64,000 nucleotides of DNA from assembly GCA_021464245.1 (NCBI GenBank), contig JADCRB010000118.1:2978056-3042055 (forward strand), written 5' to 3'. The stretch's first letter is position 1. Every line of letters begins with the position of its first letter. Under the pieces are notes generated by a model. The model made no database searches, had not been told where the DNA came from, and saw only the letters and a program-made list of their open reading frames with translations. Below are positions 19,807 to 30,472 of the stretch, one piece after another. The stretch comes from Carallia brachiata (taxonomy: Eukaryota > Streptophyta > Magnoliopsida > Malpighiales > Rhizophoraceae). A program made the translations under genes and the position numbers.

Positions 19807-21120
19807 ATGGCGAAATTTGAAGTAGAATTGATATCCCAACACGTTGTGAAGCCAAGTTCCCCAACACCAAGCCACCGTCGCCGCCACCAGCTCTCTTCTC
19901 TTGATCTAATTATGGTTCCAGTTTACCAGCGCTACCTCTTCTTCTATCCTGGAAACAACGCTTCCGACAACATAGAAAAATACCAACGTCTTAAGCAATC
20001 TTTGTCCGAGACCTTAACTCTGTTCTACCCTTTGGCTGGACGATTGAAAGACAATCTGTACGTGGACTGCAACGACGAGGGAGTCCAGTTTGTAGAGGCT
20101 AAAGCCAAATGCACAATCCTAGATTTCCTCGAAATGGGAAGAAACAGCAATGAGATTAACAAGTTGCTTCCGATTCCTGTTGGCAATGCTACTGTTCATG
20201 TCCAGGCCACCAGCTTTGATTGTGGTGGCATAGTGATTGGTTTCGCCATGTTACACAAAGTTGGAGACGGCGTGTCGGCATTTATGTTCCTCAATGCCTG
20301 GACCGCCATTGCTCACGGACAGAAATCTTCGATTGTCCCTCGTTTCGATCTAGCCAGGCACTTTCCTCCGATTAATTTACCTGGTTTTGATCCATGTGTA
20401 GAGGTTGTCCCAGATAACATTGTAGCGAAGTGGTTTGCTTTCGATGAGTCGAAAATAGCAATGCTTAGAGACAGTTGTGCTGATCAGAATAGCAGCATTG
20501 GAAGCTCTAAACGCCCGACTCGCGTTGAGGCCTTAACGGCTTTTTTATGGGGCAAGTTCATGGCTACCACTCAAGCAGAAGCAGATGGTTATAGTAAATC
20601 ATATGTTGTATATCATCCGGTGAACTTGCGTCCGAGAATGGACCTGCCCATTTCGGAGTCTAGACAATATTTTGGGAATCTGATAGCTGCGCCAGTGGTG
20701 GCAATGCCTGACTTGAATGCTAAGGATGGATGCTACGGCATAGTAAGCCAAATGAGAGAAACTATAAGGAACGTAGATGCAGACTATGTGAAGAAACTTC
20801 AACGAGGCGAAGCACACCTGAACACTGTGAAAGAAAGAGCTGAGGGATTTGTTGATCGAGAGGTGGTTGAGCTTAGCTTCAGTAGTCTTTGTGGGTTTCC
20901 AGTGTATGAAATTGACTTTGGATGGGGGAAGCCTTTGTGGGTTGGCCTGGCCCCCATTCCTCTCAGCAATGTAATTTTCCTCTTTGATACCAAAGCAGGG
21001 GGTGGCATAGAGATAAATGTTCACTTGAAGGAGGAGGACATGAACAAGTTTGAAAATGATGCTGAGATTGCCAGACTGGTGTCTCCAAGTCCTAGAAGGA
21101 TGAAACTCTCTGCATTGTAA
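19807..21120 (+). CDS. BAHD acyltransferase 1 (vinorine-synthase-like)
   Basis: A single-exon frame of 437 residues with the family's usual length. The catalytic HxxxD motif is H150-K-V-G-D154 and the structural DFGWG motif is at 370-374. BAHD enzymes are cytosolic and transfer an acyl group from acyl-CoA to an alcohol or amine of a specialised metabolite. The N-terminal LSSLDLIM and YPLAGRL blocks and overall layout are closest to vinorine synthase-like members. The substrate cannot be read from sequence. The start MAKFEVEL is shared with BAHD2 and no better ATG lies upstream. The gene looks intact; BAHD2 at 45868 is a paralogue of equal length, roughly 90% identical. Confidence 0.95.
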   Translation: MAKFEVELISQHVVKPSSPTPSHRRRHQLSSLDLIMVPVYQRYLFFYPGNNASDNIEKYQRLKQSLSETLTLFYPLAGRLKDNLYVDCNDEGVQFVEAKAKCTILDFLEMGRNSNEINKLLPIPVGNATVHVQATSFDCGGIVIGFAMLHKVGDGVSAFMFLNAWTAIAHGQKSSIVPRFDLARHFPPINLPGFDPCVEVVPDNIVAKWFAFDESKIAMLRDSCADQNSSIGSSKRPTRVEALTAFLWGKFMATTQAEADGYSKSYVVYHPVNLRPRMDLPISESRQYFGNLIAAPVVAMPDLNAKDGCYGIVSQMRETIRNVDADYVKKLQRGEAHLNTVKERAEGFVDREVVELSFSSLCGFPVYEIDFGWGKPLWVGLAPIPLSNVIFLFDTKAGGGIEINVHLKEEDMNKFENDAEIARLVSPSPRRMKLSAL

Positions 21121-21578
21121 GGCCTTCTTTGAGTTGGTTGAGTGGCTCACTTGGGCCTTAACCAATGTGATGGTGTTGGTGATTTAGTCTTGAAACAACT
21201 TGTTCAAGAGTCCTTTGTTGTATCTAAATAACCAAGTTGCAAGAAATAACCAACTTGTTCAAGTGTTGCAACTTTCTCCAGGTACAAACATCATGCAAGA
21301 AGCCTCTAGGATTGATAAGGCTATCCTTCCCTCTTACGATACAAACCCCATTTCATAAGTCACTCTGGCACATCGTTATCAGCTTAATCTCCCATGGCAT
21401 TTTTCCTGTTTTTCCAAGCAATCAAGGTGCAGAGGAGGCACTTTGGTGTCGGAAAGAACTTGATAAGATAATGACGTCATGTGCTGGCAACTATAAATTG
21501 TGTAACTAAAATTGAACATTATACCTAACTTACCATAACCAAAACTCTATAAAATAATCGCTCTATATCCCCTAAAGA
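21121..21578. other. 3' flank of BAHD1, conserved in segment B
   Basis: Colinear with 47182-47855: GGCCTTCTTTGAGTTGGTTG just after the stop, CAAGAAGCCTCTAGGATTGA, TTGTGTAACTAAA and CTCTATATCCCCT. It probably contains the 3' untranslated region. Colinearity stops at CTCTATATCCCCT; beyond this, segment B continues into an FLA pseudogene and segment A into a minisatellite. Confidence 0.6.
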
Positions 21579-21900
21579 AGAAAAATTTTCAGAAAAATAT
21601 ATGAAAATAAAAAATAATTATATATTTTTCTCAAATTTTAAAAAAAAAAAGGTAAGAGGAAAAAAAAAATTTCAGAAAAACATATAAAAATAAAAAAAAA
21701 TAGTTACATATTTTTCCAAAATTTCAACAAAAAGGTAAAACGAAGAAAAAATTTTAAGAAAAATATGCGAAAATAAAAAAATTAATTATATATTTTTTCT
21801 AAATTTCAAAGAAAATAAAAAAAATAAAAAAGTTTCAGAAAAATATATGAAAATAAAAAAATTGTTACATATTTTTCCCAAATTAAAAAAAATCTAAAAA
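21579..21900. repeat. AT-rich minisatellite, about 4 units of roughly 75-80 bp
   Basis: Each unit has a TTTCAGAAAAATATATGAAAATAAA block and an ATATATTTTTCYCAAATTT block. It is followed to 22140 by A/T-only sequence with repeated TTTTGGTTTCTAAAAA. Confidence 0.75.
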
Positions 21901-22144
21901 TAATTTTGGTTTCTAAAAATAAAAAATAAAAAAAATCAAAAATCAAAATTTCGGTTTCTAAAAACAAAAAAAAAAGAAAAATTTAGAATTTTGGTTTCTC
22001 AAAAAAATAAAAATTCAAATTTTGGTTTTAGAAAAAAAGTGAATTTTTCTTTTTTTACTTTTAAAAATTTTTTTTTGAGTTTTTTTTTTAAGAAATCGAA
22101 ATTTTGAAGTTTTTGTTTTTTTAAAATTAAATTAAAATTTTTAA

Positions 22145-22870
22145 AAAAATTATTGAAAACAGTCACATCAACAATCGTTTATTGACTTGGTAGATGATGT
22201 GGCAGAGTTCGTCTAAGGTGGCATGTCAAGTGGCTTCACATGGCAAAGTTAACGGCAGTTAACAGTAAAAAGTAATTTTCAACTACAAAATTAATTTAGA
22301 GAGTGAAATTCAATAAAAAAAAGAAAGTAAATAAAAAGACAAAATTCCCCGAACATGCAGAGCAGATGTTTATTTTATACCTTTATTCATCTCGCTCAAA
22401 AAGAATTTGGTGTTTTTTTTTTTTTTGATGCCTCTACAGCACTGGTGAATACTTGACGCGGCACCCAAAAAGAATTTTATTTTTGACTTAACAGTTAATT
22501 TCATTTATAATTTTTTGGTCTTTGTTAAATTTAATTTAAATTATTTAAAAAAATTTAACTTTAAGCGATTAGTTTTGTTAATTAAATTCAACTTTTCTAT
22601 TAAAATTTTGGTTAAATATACTTATGTAGTGCCACGTGACATAACACATCATTCATTTGGGACAGGTCAGTATGCCGCGTCAGCACATCATTCTGACGTG
22701 GCAATTTGTGCAAGCTTTTTTAAAAAAAAGATTTGTTATAAAAACATTAAAACGGAAAAAAAAAGAGGAGGAAAAACAAGCGTAATTGCTGTAAGCGAAA
22801 CCGTCGACAGGACGAATTCGCCGGCGAGGACCGTGCGTGCTTCTTTTTTTTCTTTTTCTTTGGAAAAACT
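22145..22870. other. Repeat-like intergenic sequence
   Basis: 22160-22280 has GGCAGAGTT, GGTGGCATGTCAAGTGGC and GTTAACGGCAGTTAACAG; 22630-22700 has GCCACGTGACATAACACATC and a CTGACGTGGCAA end. These paired TGGC/GCCA blocks resemble a foldback repeat common in dicots. No gene is supported; the open stretch 22515-22883 is low-complexity. Confidence 0.4.
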
Positions 22871-23400
22871 AAACTGTAGCTGAGTCCATTCTAGGTTTAG
22901 ACTTCCCACGGTTTTTCTATAGCCGATCCATAAATCTGCCTAAACTAGTGGCTCAGCTCACAAGAAAAACGAGCACAAGTGTATGTATGAGTACAAAATT
23001 CTTAAATGGTACTAAGATCTATTTAACCTATTATCACTACAGGAGACGGGCACACATGTATGTACGAGTACAAAAATTTTAAACCACCCGTCCGACAAGG
23101 AAAAGAAAAATCATGAACTTCATGAGATGTGTTTGCCTGAGTTTTTAGCGACCAATGATCCTGAATTTGAATCCATTTGTCTGTGTAACACAGTGCCAGA
23201 CACACTTGTTTGAATCCATTTGGTATCAATTGAACTTTTTTTGTTTCTTTTTTGGGAGCAAAAGTAGTTAGAGGAAGAAAGTCTCAAATGATCAATAACC
23301 ACATTCTGACGACTTGAAAAGGAAGCACCGTATAGCAATGATGCGGAAAAAATAAGCAGGGCCAGACCATAATAAACCAAGAAAAACAATTTTCATGTCA
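22868..23400 (-). other. Conserved block duplicated at 50573-51090; possible minus-strand gene tail
   Basis: About 520 bp are colinear between the segments, with an internal repeat of a GAGCACACATGTATGTACGAGTAC unit. On the minus strand both copies encode LVYYGLALLI plus a hydrophobic stretch and YGASXSSRQNVV, resembling a membrane segment. The later residues diverge in frame. No family was recognised; it may be a gene remnant or a non-coding conserved block upstream of the FLA genes. Confidence 0.35.
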
Positions 23401-25260
23401 TTCCATTTTTGGTCAGTCATTTCTGAACTTTCTTTCTTTTACAGAAATCCAATGAGCTGCCACAATGTTTTGATATGAACCAATTGACGCCAACGTCACC
23501 CTGATGGTGATATCGGTTAGGATGCTTAATCCATGTTTTAAAAAGAACAGCAAAAGCAACCCAAAAAAAAAAAAAAAGGAAGCAAAACCAGAAAGAATTT
23601 TACATGATCAATTAATTTCTATTCGTCAATGGGCAAGCCTTCGTGTAATGTAAATGTTATTTTATTATGATTTGATAGTCTGAGTTTAATGTGCTTATAG
23701 CTAATTCTCACTCAGACTTTACTAATGTTTGAGGCTCCTGCACTCATACGCACTTTAATCCATTTCTATTAGTTACCCATGTAAGGATAACTTACTAGAA
23801 GTTAACCATCCGAAGTTCGTAGTGATTGCAGTGATGGGCATTTTTTGGTACAGAAGTTTAATCCTACAGTGAGTAGCCATTCTCTAGAGACTTTCTACTC
23901 GTATTCCGGACCACGTAAGAAGAGTTAGACCGACCCCCGCCGGGCTAATTTGATTACCGGGTTGAACCGCCGGTTAGGGTTGAGGAGACATTATAGCCTA
24001 CACTGCGTCTGATATACAGCAATCTCCATTTTCCACAAACGGCGATTCTTCCGCAAATATATGTTCAGATCAGCACCCGTTACCCCACAGCTTCATTTTC
24101 CAGGGTTATTATTGCAGGAACTGTTTGAGAAGATGTGATGGAATGAAACGAAATATAATTTATTGAAATTTTTTTTCGGTTTTTTTGAGGAAAATTTAAC
24201 CAAAAAGATTTCACTATGTTCTAACAAATCCAAACAATGAAATAAGCATACATGTCATTCAATAATGTGGACAAAGTCTAAGAAATGTGTGTTTTTTTAT
24301 TTGCTAGCCTGCTTGGATATTGTGTTCAGACTTTAGTTCTTATTTACAATAAGTGATTTTAGTTAAAAGCTTTTAAATTTTGAAAAAATATATTATTACT
24401 TTATTATAAGTAATGTCATGCGTCGATCTCGCATATAGTTTACTCTGTCCAAGTAATGAGACTGTTAACTAAAAGGAAATCCATTATTTATGGCAGGTGA
24501 AGATCCCGTTTCCCTTTCCATTCCATCGTCGCTTCTTTTTTTTTGTTTAATGAGGGACACAACAAATAATTAATTTTTGCTACGAAGCCACAAGTTTCGC
24601 CATTACAGGGTGCCCCTCCGTGCCAGGCTGCTGAGTTTGGTGGCCCAAAGCCTTGCAATTACTCAAAATCCAAACCAGCTAAGCAGCTAATGAAATGATG
24701 CAGACATGATACACCTTTCGAAACCAAAAAAAAGAAGAAAAAAAGGCTTTGCAATTGAGCACTGCCATATTGCAGCCCCGTAAAAAAGACCAAAATTAAG
24801 CTTGATTATTTATTTATTTATTTATTTTAATAGATTAATCTATTTCTTGTAAAAATAAATATTATTATATTATAATTTCGAAGTAATGACAAGTTTGAGT
24901 TCATATAAAAAAAATAAAAATAAGACTACATATACTTCATAGACCTACACTTAAAACCACCCTTTTAAGATTTATTCATTACATAATGATTGCAGGGACC
25001 AAAAATGAAGTCAATTTTGCACAATTTTGCTCTTTCTTCGAGCGACAAAGCTGTCCTTCCTGCATTCATGCATGGATTTACCTGCCCAAAAATAACACCC
25101 AAACACACCCACCTCATCCAATGTTCTGAGTATTTCCCTGGTTTTTCAAGCAATCTGATGACAGCAGACAGCCACTGTTATGTATCTCTCTCTCTCTTTC
25201 CATCCACGCCTTCCACCTTTTCAAGTAGATGTGATACTAAGTAGTAACTAAACTCAATCA
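23401..25260. other. Intergenic sequence upstream of FLA1
   Basis: No gene recognised. 23690-24000 is less AT-rich, with GACCGACCCCCGCCGGGCTA and ACCGGGTTGAACCGCCGG, possibly a short dispersed repeat. A (TTTA)n run is at 24807-24825 and a (TC)n run is near 25185. Confidence 0.4.
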
Positions 25261-25434
25261 TGCAACTAAAAATTGCAAGTGGCACCTAATAATTTTTTAC
25301 TCTTTTTCTGCACCACAATAAAAACCCTTCTCCGTCTACATTTCATACACCAAGCAAGCACTTGTGCAACAACAACTACTTTTGTTACATCAAGCTCTTG
25401 TGCAAGTGCCACTGCACATAAACACAGTAGCAAG

Positions 25435-26214
25435 ATGATGCAAATGCAACCATCTGTTCTCTCACTCTCGCTTCTCCTTATCTTCTTCCATTTCTGCAGA
25501 ACATTAGCCCAGACACCGGCAGCACCGCCATCCTCAGCACAAGTACCGCCAATAACATCCGGCACCCCGGACATTGATAGCATCCTGACAAAGGCCGGCC
25601 ACTTCGGTATATTCGTCCGCCTACTGAAAGCCACTCAGGAAGATAGTGAAATATTCTCTGAGCTCAACACCACAACCAATGGAGTGACCGTATTTGCACC
25701 AACCGACGGGGCATTTTCGCTCCTCAAAGTGGGATCTCTAAACTCCATGAGCGATGAAGAGAAGACAGAGCTGGTGAAGTTCCACGTACTAACTAAATTC
25801 ATCTCAAGTTCCCAATTCCAGACTGAGAGCAACCCTGTGAGGACAAAGGCCGGAGCCGGAAACCGGGTATCGCTAAACGTCACGGTGATCGGAGCAACCG
25901 TGAACATAACCACAGGACTGACCAATACAACCATATCAGGCACCGTCTACTCTGATAACCAGCTTGCTATTTATCAGGTTGACAAGGTGCTACTTCCCTT
26001 GGCTTTGTTTACTCCCAACCCTCCGGCCCCGGCTCCGGCTCCTGGACTAACTGAGGAGAAGCCTAACAGGCAGGCGGCCACTGCTGCAGCAGAGACTCCC
26101 TCTGTTTCTAAGGAAAATTCTGGTTCGGTGAGTCTTATTTTGCAGAAGAAGAGCAGGGTGTTTTCCGCAGTACTGGGAATGCTTGCTGCTTGCAGCCTTT
26201 TGCTTGTAATGTAA
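25435..26214 (+). CDS. Fasciclin-like arabinogalactan protein FLA1
   Basis: A single-exon protein of 259 residues from ATG 25435. An in-frame ATG at 25273 would add 54 residues and bury the signal peptide, so 25435 is preferred. Order: hydrophobic signal peptide (about 1-26, ending TLAQ), a short Pro/Ala/Ser-rich segment, one fasciclin domain (H1 motif TVFAPTDGAF, H2 region TGLTNTTISGTVYSDNQLAIYQVDKVLLP), a PAPAPAP arabinogalactan segment and a hydrophobic C-terminus expected to direct a GPI anchor. N-glycosylation sites (NVT, NIT, NTT) are present. This is the group with one fasciclin domain flanked by AGP regions, acting at the plasma membrane and cell wall, often in secondary walls. It looks intact. 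Confidence 0.93.
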   Translation: MMQMQPSVLSLSLLLIFFHFCRTLAQTPAAPPSSAQVPPITSGTPDIDSILTKAGHFGIFVRLLKATQEDSEIFSELNTTTNGVTVFAPTDGAFSLLKVGSLNSMSDEEKTELVKFHVLTKFISSSQFQTESNPVRTKAGAGNRVSLNVTVIGATVNITTGLTNTTISGTVYSDNQLAIYQVDKVLLPLALFTPNPPAPAPAPGLTEEKPNRQAATAAAETPSVSKENSGSVSLILQKKSRVFSAVLGMLAACSLLLVM

Positions 26215-26620
26215 TTGCTAAAATTTTTCGTTATATTGTTGAAGATTGTGTTATTGGTTGGTGCGGTGATCAAAGATTTTGTGAGTGTCTCTGAATAATT
26301 GCGCACCAGTCAGCTTCACTTTGCATTCATTTAAGTTTTCCGAGTAACTTGTTTTTTTTTTTTATCCATATCTGTGAGTAACATTTCAATTTTTTGCTTT
26401 CGGCATAAAATTTTATAGTGGAGATAACCTAATTATATTTATCGGCATAAAATTATATTTGATGCCTTTTGGCATCAAACAATAGAAAATATTATATTTT
26501 CCCTAAAAATATGTTTTCCAGCAAATATTTTATAGAAATATGCTATTTTTCAACAAATAAATGGACTGAGATTCAACGATGTGTTGTGCGAAAGGACTAA
26601 TTTATTTTAACAAAATAGAA
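26215..26620. other. 3' flank of FLA1
   Basis: Probable 3' untranslated sequence to about 26340, then AT-rich sequence with a small hairpin (TTGATGCCTTTTGGCATCAA, 26458-26477). Confidence 0.4.
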
Positions 26621-26621
26621 A

Positions 26622-26975
26622 AAATTTGTGGCTGCAAGTAGCTATCAATATACGACGTATTAGACGAATTATACGATGTAATAGAAGAATTATAAAAAAA
26701 TTATACGACATGTTAAAAAAATCATACGATTTGTATGAACACTGATACAAAAAATTTTGATTTTTAATGTCTGTTCACACTAGTAGTAAAATTTTTTTTG
26801 ACATGTATGACCTGTGTGAACAATTATTAAGAATTAAATTTTTTTTTACGAATGTTCACATAAGTCGTATAATTCTTTTTGACATATCATATAATTTTTT
26901 TATAATTTCTCTACTATATCGCATATTTCATCTATTACATTGTATATTGAGAGTCACTTGGAGCCACCAAATTTA
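26622..26975. mobile_element. Foldback element with ~115-bp inverted arms
   Basis: The left arm (TTTGTGGCTGCAAGTAGCTA... to TTGTATGAAC, about 26622-26740) is mirrored by the right arm (GTTCACATAAGTCGTATAAT... to GGAGCCACCAAAT, about 26860-26975) at roughly 80% identity. Transcription would give a long imperfect hairpin. There is no coding capacity, and the target duplication is not clear. Confidence 0.75.
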
Positions 26976-29000
26976 CAACTATATAATGGTCCGCTTAAAA
27001 AAATTATAAACAAATCGATTTATATTTTTTTGTATATATATAATTATTTAATGATTTTTAAAATTTTGTTTGAACGTCACAACAGCTATTAAAGAAAAAA
27101 AATGCGGAGAGCTACACATATAATTAGTTAAAGGAAATATGGGTGGCGAGCTTTGTTTTCTTGAACCGTAATATTTAGTAATAATAATAATTTGTTGGTA
27201 AGATTAATAATTACTCAAATTTGAAAACTTACTTATTTATAATTATATAAATGAGTAGAATATCATTTGAAACTTGTCGGATAAATTAGATTAAAGACAA
27301 AATTGCATACAAATAATAAATTTTCAAAAGGTAAAATTTTATGAGTAATTGTTTGTTATTTTAATTTCGTGTATAATTATTTTCTTATTCATTTGAATTA
27401 CAATAATAAAAATAATTTTTTTTTACCTATTTATTTCTTCCTAGTCTCTATTATCGATCTTTTTGCATAGTTTGTCTCAAGCTTACCGTTGAGGCAGGGT
27501 GGAACGACGGAAAAAGAATGGAATGCCGTAGGATCATGCAGAACAAAAGAGAGGGAGGTGAGAAAATAAAGAATGACCAACGTTGAACGTGAGCCAATCA
27601 AGATTCTGCCGAGGAAAAGGGAAAAACCAAACTGGATAATGACGACGAAACTTCACCTCCACAGATAGAAGACAAAGTGGATTTAACTTTTGAGGACTAA
27701 CCACCACCACATTTTTTTTAAAAAATTATAAAATTAAATTTATTATTATTATTTCCTTCAAAGGACCTTCACAGCCATAACTTTTTCTTAATTCTTTCCT
27801 AATCATGTCGTAAATGAGACAAGAATAGTAACTCATCAATATAAAAAATGAAAATATTGAAAGCAAAGTTATTAAATTTAGTTTGGAGTATCATCCAGAT
27901 AAAAGATTGAATTAATGAATCACTGATTTAATTAATAGATTAATTATTGGTCTAATTAAATTAATATTTAAAATAATTTTTTTTTCTTTTATTTGTAGGA
28001 ATAATTTCTTATTCTTATAATATTTTTCTTTTACATCCAAATAAAAAAAATCTTATTTTTTTTAGGAAGTTAAAATGTACTAAAATTATTTTTAAAATTT
28101 TTTATTTAAAAGAGTGATCTAATCCAGTTCAATCTGATTATTGGGTTACTGAGTTTTAAAAGTCTGGTTGGGTTGACCAAATTTTTTTAAGTCAAATGTC
28201 AAAATGATTTTTTTAACTAACTTTGCCCGGTCTAGTGACTGGGTGACAAAGTTTTTGATCCGACCAGTTAAATCAAACCAAGTTTTATAACTATAATTGA
28301 GAGACATTGCTGCAGCCCTTATTAATTGATATAAGAGAAAGATTGAGGGCATACATTTAATAAAACAAACAGAAATTAGAAATTACACAGTTTATATATT
28401 AATATTTAATAATATTAAATTATTATTTCCTTACTAAAATTTAATGCATATTTCAAAAGTTAATTTATTAATTATTTCACATCATTATAATTATTTTAAA
28501 ATAAATATTTCAAATAAAAATAAAAGTGAAAATCTACTAAAATTTAGGGTTGTTGTAATTGTCTTTAATGAATTTGTTAAATAAAAAAAATGCTCTATGG
28601 TATGATTTAACTAAATTAACAAAATTATTTTTAAACACATATCTACACTCATCCGTACGCACACAACTGTACGTATAGTAAAATTTCAACGCATCTTTAA
28701 CAACTTTCTAGGAGGTTAAAGACAAAAAGAGTATTTTAAATTTTTTTTTCTTCCTCATTAAAGTCTAATACAAAATTTAAAAGAAAAATGAACAAAAAAA
28801 ATTTACTTCGCGCGGGCACATTGTTAGTTAGAGTAAAAGATATCAATTACGAACACGTACACAACTCACGCGACATATATATGTATATATATATAAAGCA
28901 ATATTATAAATTTTATTCAATTTAAAACACCCCAAAATAAATGTTTTATTTCACATTGGCAGTTGTCTAATGCAATCCCCATTTGATTTGGTCTGTGAAT
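26976..29000. other. AT-rich gene desert
   Basis: No gene supported. 27840-28310 looks like a decayed inverted-repeat element: AAAGTTATTAAATTTAGTTTGG at the left and AACCAAGTTTTATAACTATAATT at the right are partial inverses, with GGTTGGGTTGACCAA inside. A near-perfect (AT/GTAT)n run is at 28876-28896. Confidence 0.45.
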
Positions 29001-29225
29001 AGAGATTTTAGATCATTTGATTTCAGCACTTCTGTCCTTTTTCGATTCACGTTTGATGGCCAATAGTGCCAACATTTTCAATCAAATGCCTTTTATGGCT
29101 AAAACAGGTTCAAAACTTAGAAACTTAAATTACACAAGATGGCCACTCTTTCGAAGAGTGAAAGCAACACCAATTTCAAGCAGGAAACCTTTCATACGTA
29201 AAGCCAAGAGCACAAAGCGAGGCCA

Positions 29226-29412
29226 ATGGCAACAATAGCCAAACTTAACACCCATCAGGAATCAACTACGGAAAAGGCCTTTAATGGGATTGGCAATCTA
29301 ATCAAGCTTCTCCCGACAGGAACTGTCTTCATCTTCCAGTTCCTTAACCACAAGAAGATGGGTGCGTCCTTGCGATTGGAAACACAGAAGCGATTGAAGG
29401 CCGAGCATTTAC
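29226..29412 (+). pseudogene. DMP (DUF679)-like N-terminal gene fragment, cut by copy 2
   Basis: The frame from ATG 29226 reads MATIAKLN, then KAFNGIGNLIKLLPTGTVF and IFQFLN, matching the N-terminal cytosolic part and first membrane segment of plant DMP (DUF679) proteins. After FLN the expected family sequence (PVLTN-like) is replaced by unrelated residues. So only about 35 codons are DMP-like, fused to another sequence that continues beyond the retrotransposon at 39709 (CACAAGAATAGAGCC). It resembles a mosaic of gene fragments, or a host gene split by the insertion. Confidence 0.5.
29408..29412. other. Left target-site duplication of copy 2 (TTTAC)
   Basis: TTTAC immediately precedes TGTAAAC of the 5' LTR and recurs directly after the 3' LTR at 39709-39713. 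A 5-bp duplication is standard for Ty3/gypsy integrases. Confidence 0.9.
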
Positions 29413-30222
29413 TGTAAACAAATAAATTAAAAAAAAATAATAATTAATATGATTGGCAGCCGCCAACCTTGAAGTCAAGGTTGGCAGCTGCCAACCTAAT
29501 TAAATGCCACCAACCATTTGGTTGGTAGTAGGCAAGTATGAGGGAGGCCTATAAATTGGCCTCTCCAATTGAATGAAATGGAGAAAAAAAAGAAGGTAGG
29601 CAGCGAAGCGAAAAAAAAAAAGAAAAAGCAAGCTGAAGAAAAGAAAAAAGTAAACAAGAGAGAGATATAAAAAAAAATTGTGTATTCTGTGATATATTTT
29701 TTTTTAACTCTTTTGAAAAAGATATCTCAGGTGCAAAGTAAAAAAAAAATTACTATTTCTATTTCTAAAATTATTTTTAGGTGTATATTCTCGGATCGCT
29801 CTAGATCTGAATTTATGAGAATATAAATTTGAAAATATCAAATTACTACAAATCCGGCTGGGATTAAACCTCATACGGCCCTCAGCAAAATTCAGGCAAC
29901 TCATCCGAGAACAAGTCCCTTTGACTATCGGTGAAATTAAGCCAAATCAGTTCAGATCTGGTCTCTGCGGTTTTTAACCATAATCTAAATGTCCAAATCA
30001 GATCTAGTTTCAGTCTACCCAGTTCAAGAAAAAGTTGTGGAATTTATTTCTGTCAAGATCAAGCTCGTGCAGCCCTTTGACCGAGTCAAAAATGGAACAC
30101 TAATCGGAGGATCTACGGAGATCGACCCCACGTAAATTTTCTTTTATTTTACAATTTTTATTTGTAATTTATTTTTGTATTTTCGAGTTTAATTGTTTTA
30201 GACTCGAAATTTACGCTTTACA
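29413..30222 (+). repeat. 5' LTR of copy 2 (810 bp)
   Basis: TGTAAACA...GCTTTACA. The U3 carries a double palindrome (29451-29496, left arm mutated to GATTGGCAGCCGCC), a second palindrome CCACCAACCATTTGGTTGG (29508-29526) and a TATA box at 29550-29555 (GCCTATAAATTGG). R-U5 aligns with copy 1. Confidence 0.95.
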
Positions 30223-30228
30223 AATTTT

Positions 30229-30246
30229 TGGCACGCTCGGTGGGAC
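30229..30246 (+). other. Primer-binding site of copy 2
   Basis: The same 18 bases as at 243-260, six bases after the LTR end. Confidence 0.85.
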
Positions 30247-30276
30247 AACTTCACCTCCCATCTCTTGTTCCTTAAA

Positions 30277-30452
30277 AAAAAAAAAAAAAGAGGTAAAAGG
30301 GGAGCCGAGAGAAAAAAAAAGTAAAAAAAAGTAAAAAAAAAGTAAAAAAAAAGTAAAAAAAAAAGTAAAAGTAAAAGTAAAAAAAAGTAAAAAGTAAAAA
30401 AAAAAGTAAAAAGTAAAAAGTAAAAAAAAAGTAAAAAAAAAAAAAAAAATTT
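30277..30452 (+). repeat. GTAAAA-type microsatellite in the gag leader (copy 2)
   Basis: About 170 bases of irregular (A)nGT repeats, expanded relative to about 40 bases at 291-330 in copy 1. The leader between primer site and gag is length-variable in this family. Confidence 0.85.
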
Positions 30453-30472
30453 ACAGGTGTTCAGCACATCAA

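Noticed and set aside
25266..25634. 122-codon minus-strand open frame over the 5' part of FLA1
   Set aside because: Antisense shadow of a well-supported FLA gene, with no domain; similar antisense frames over BAHD1, BAHD2, FLA3 and gag-pol were dropped for the same reason.
29017..29238. 73-codon basic open frame just upstream of the DMP-like fragment
   Set aside because: It might be part of the same mosaic, but no motif is recognisable and the start is arbitrary.
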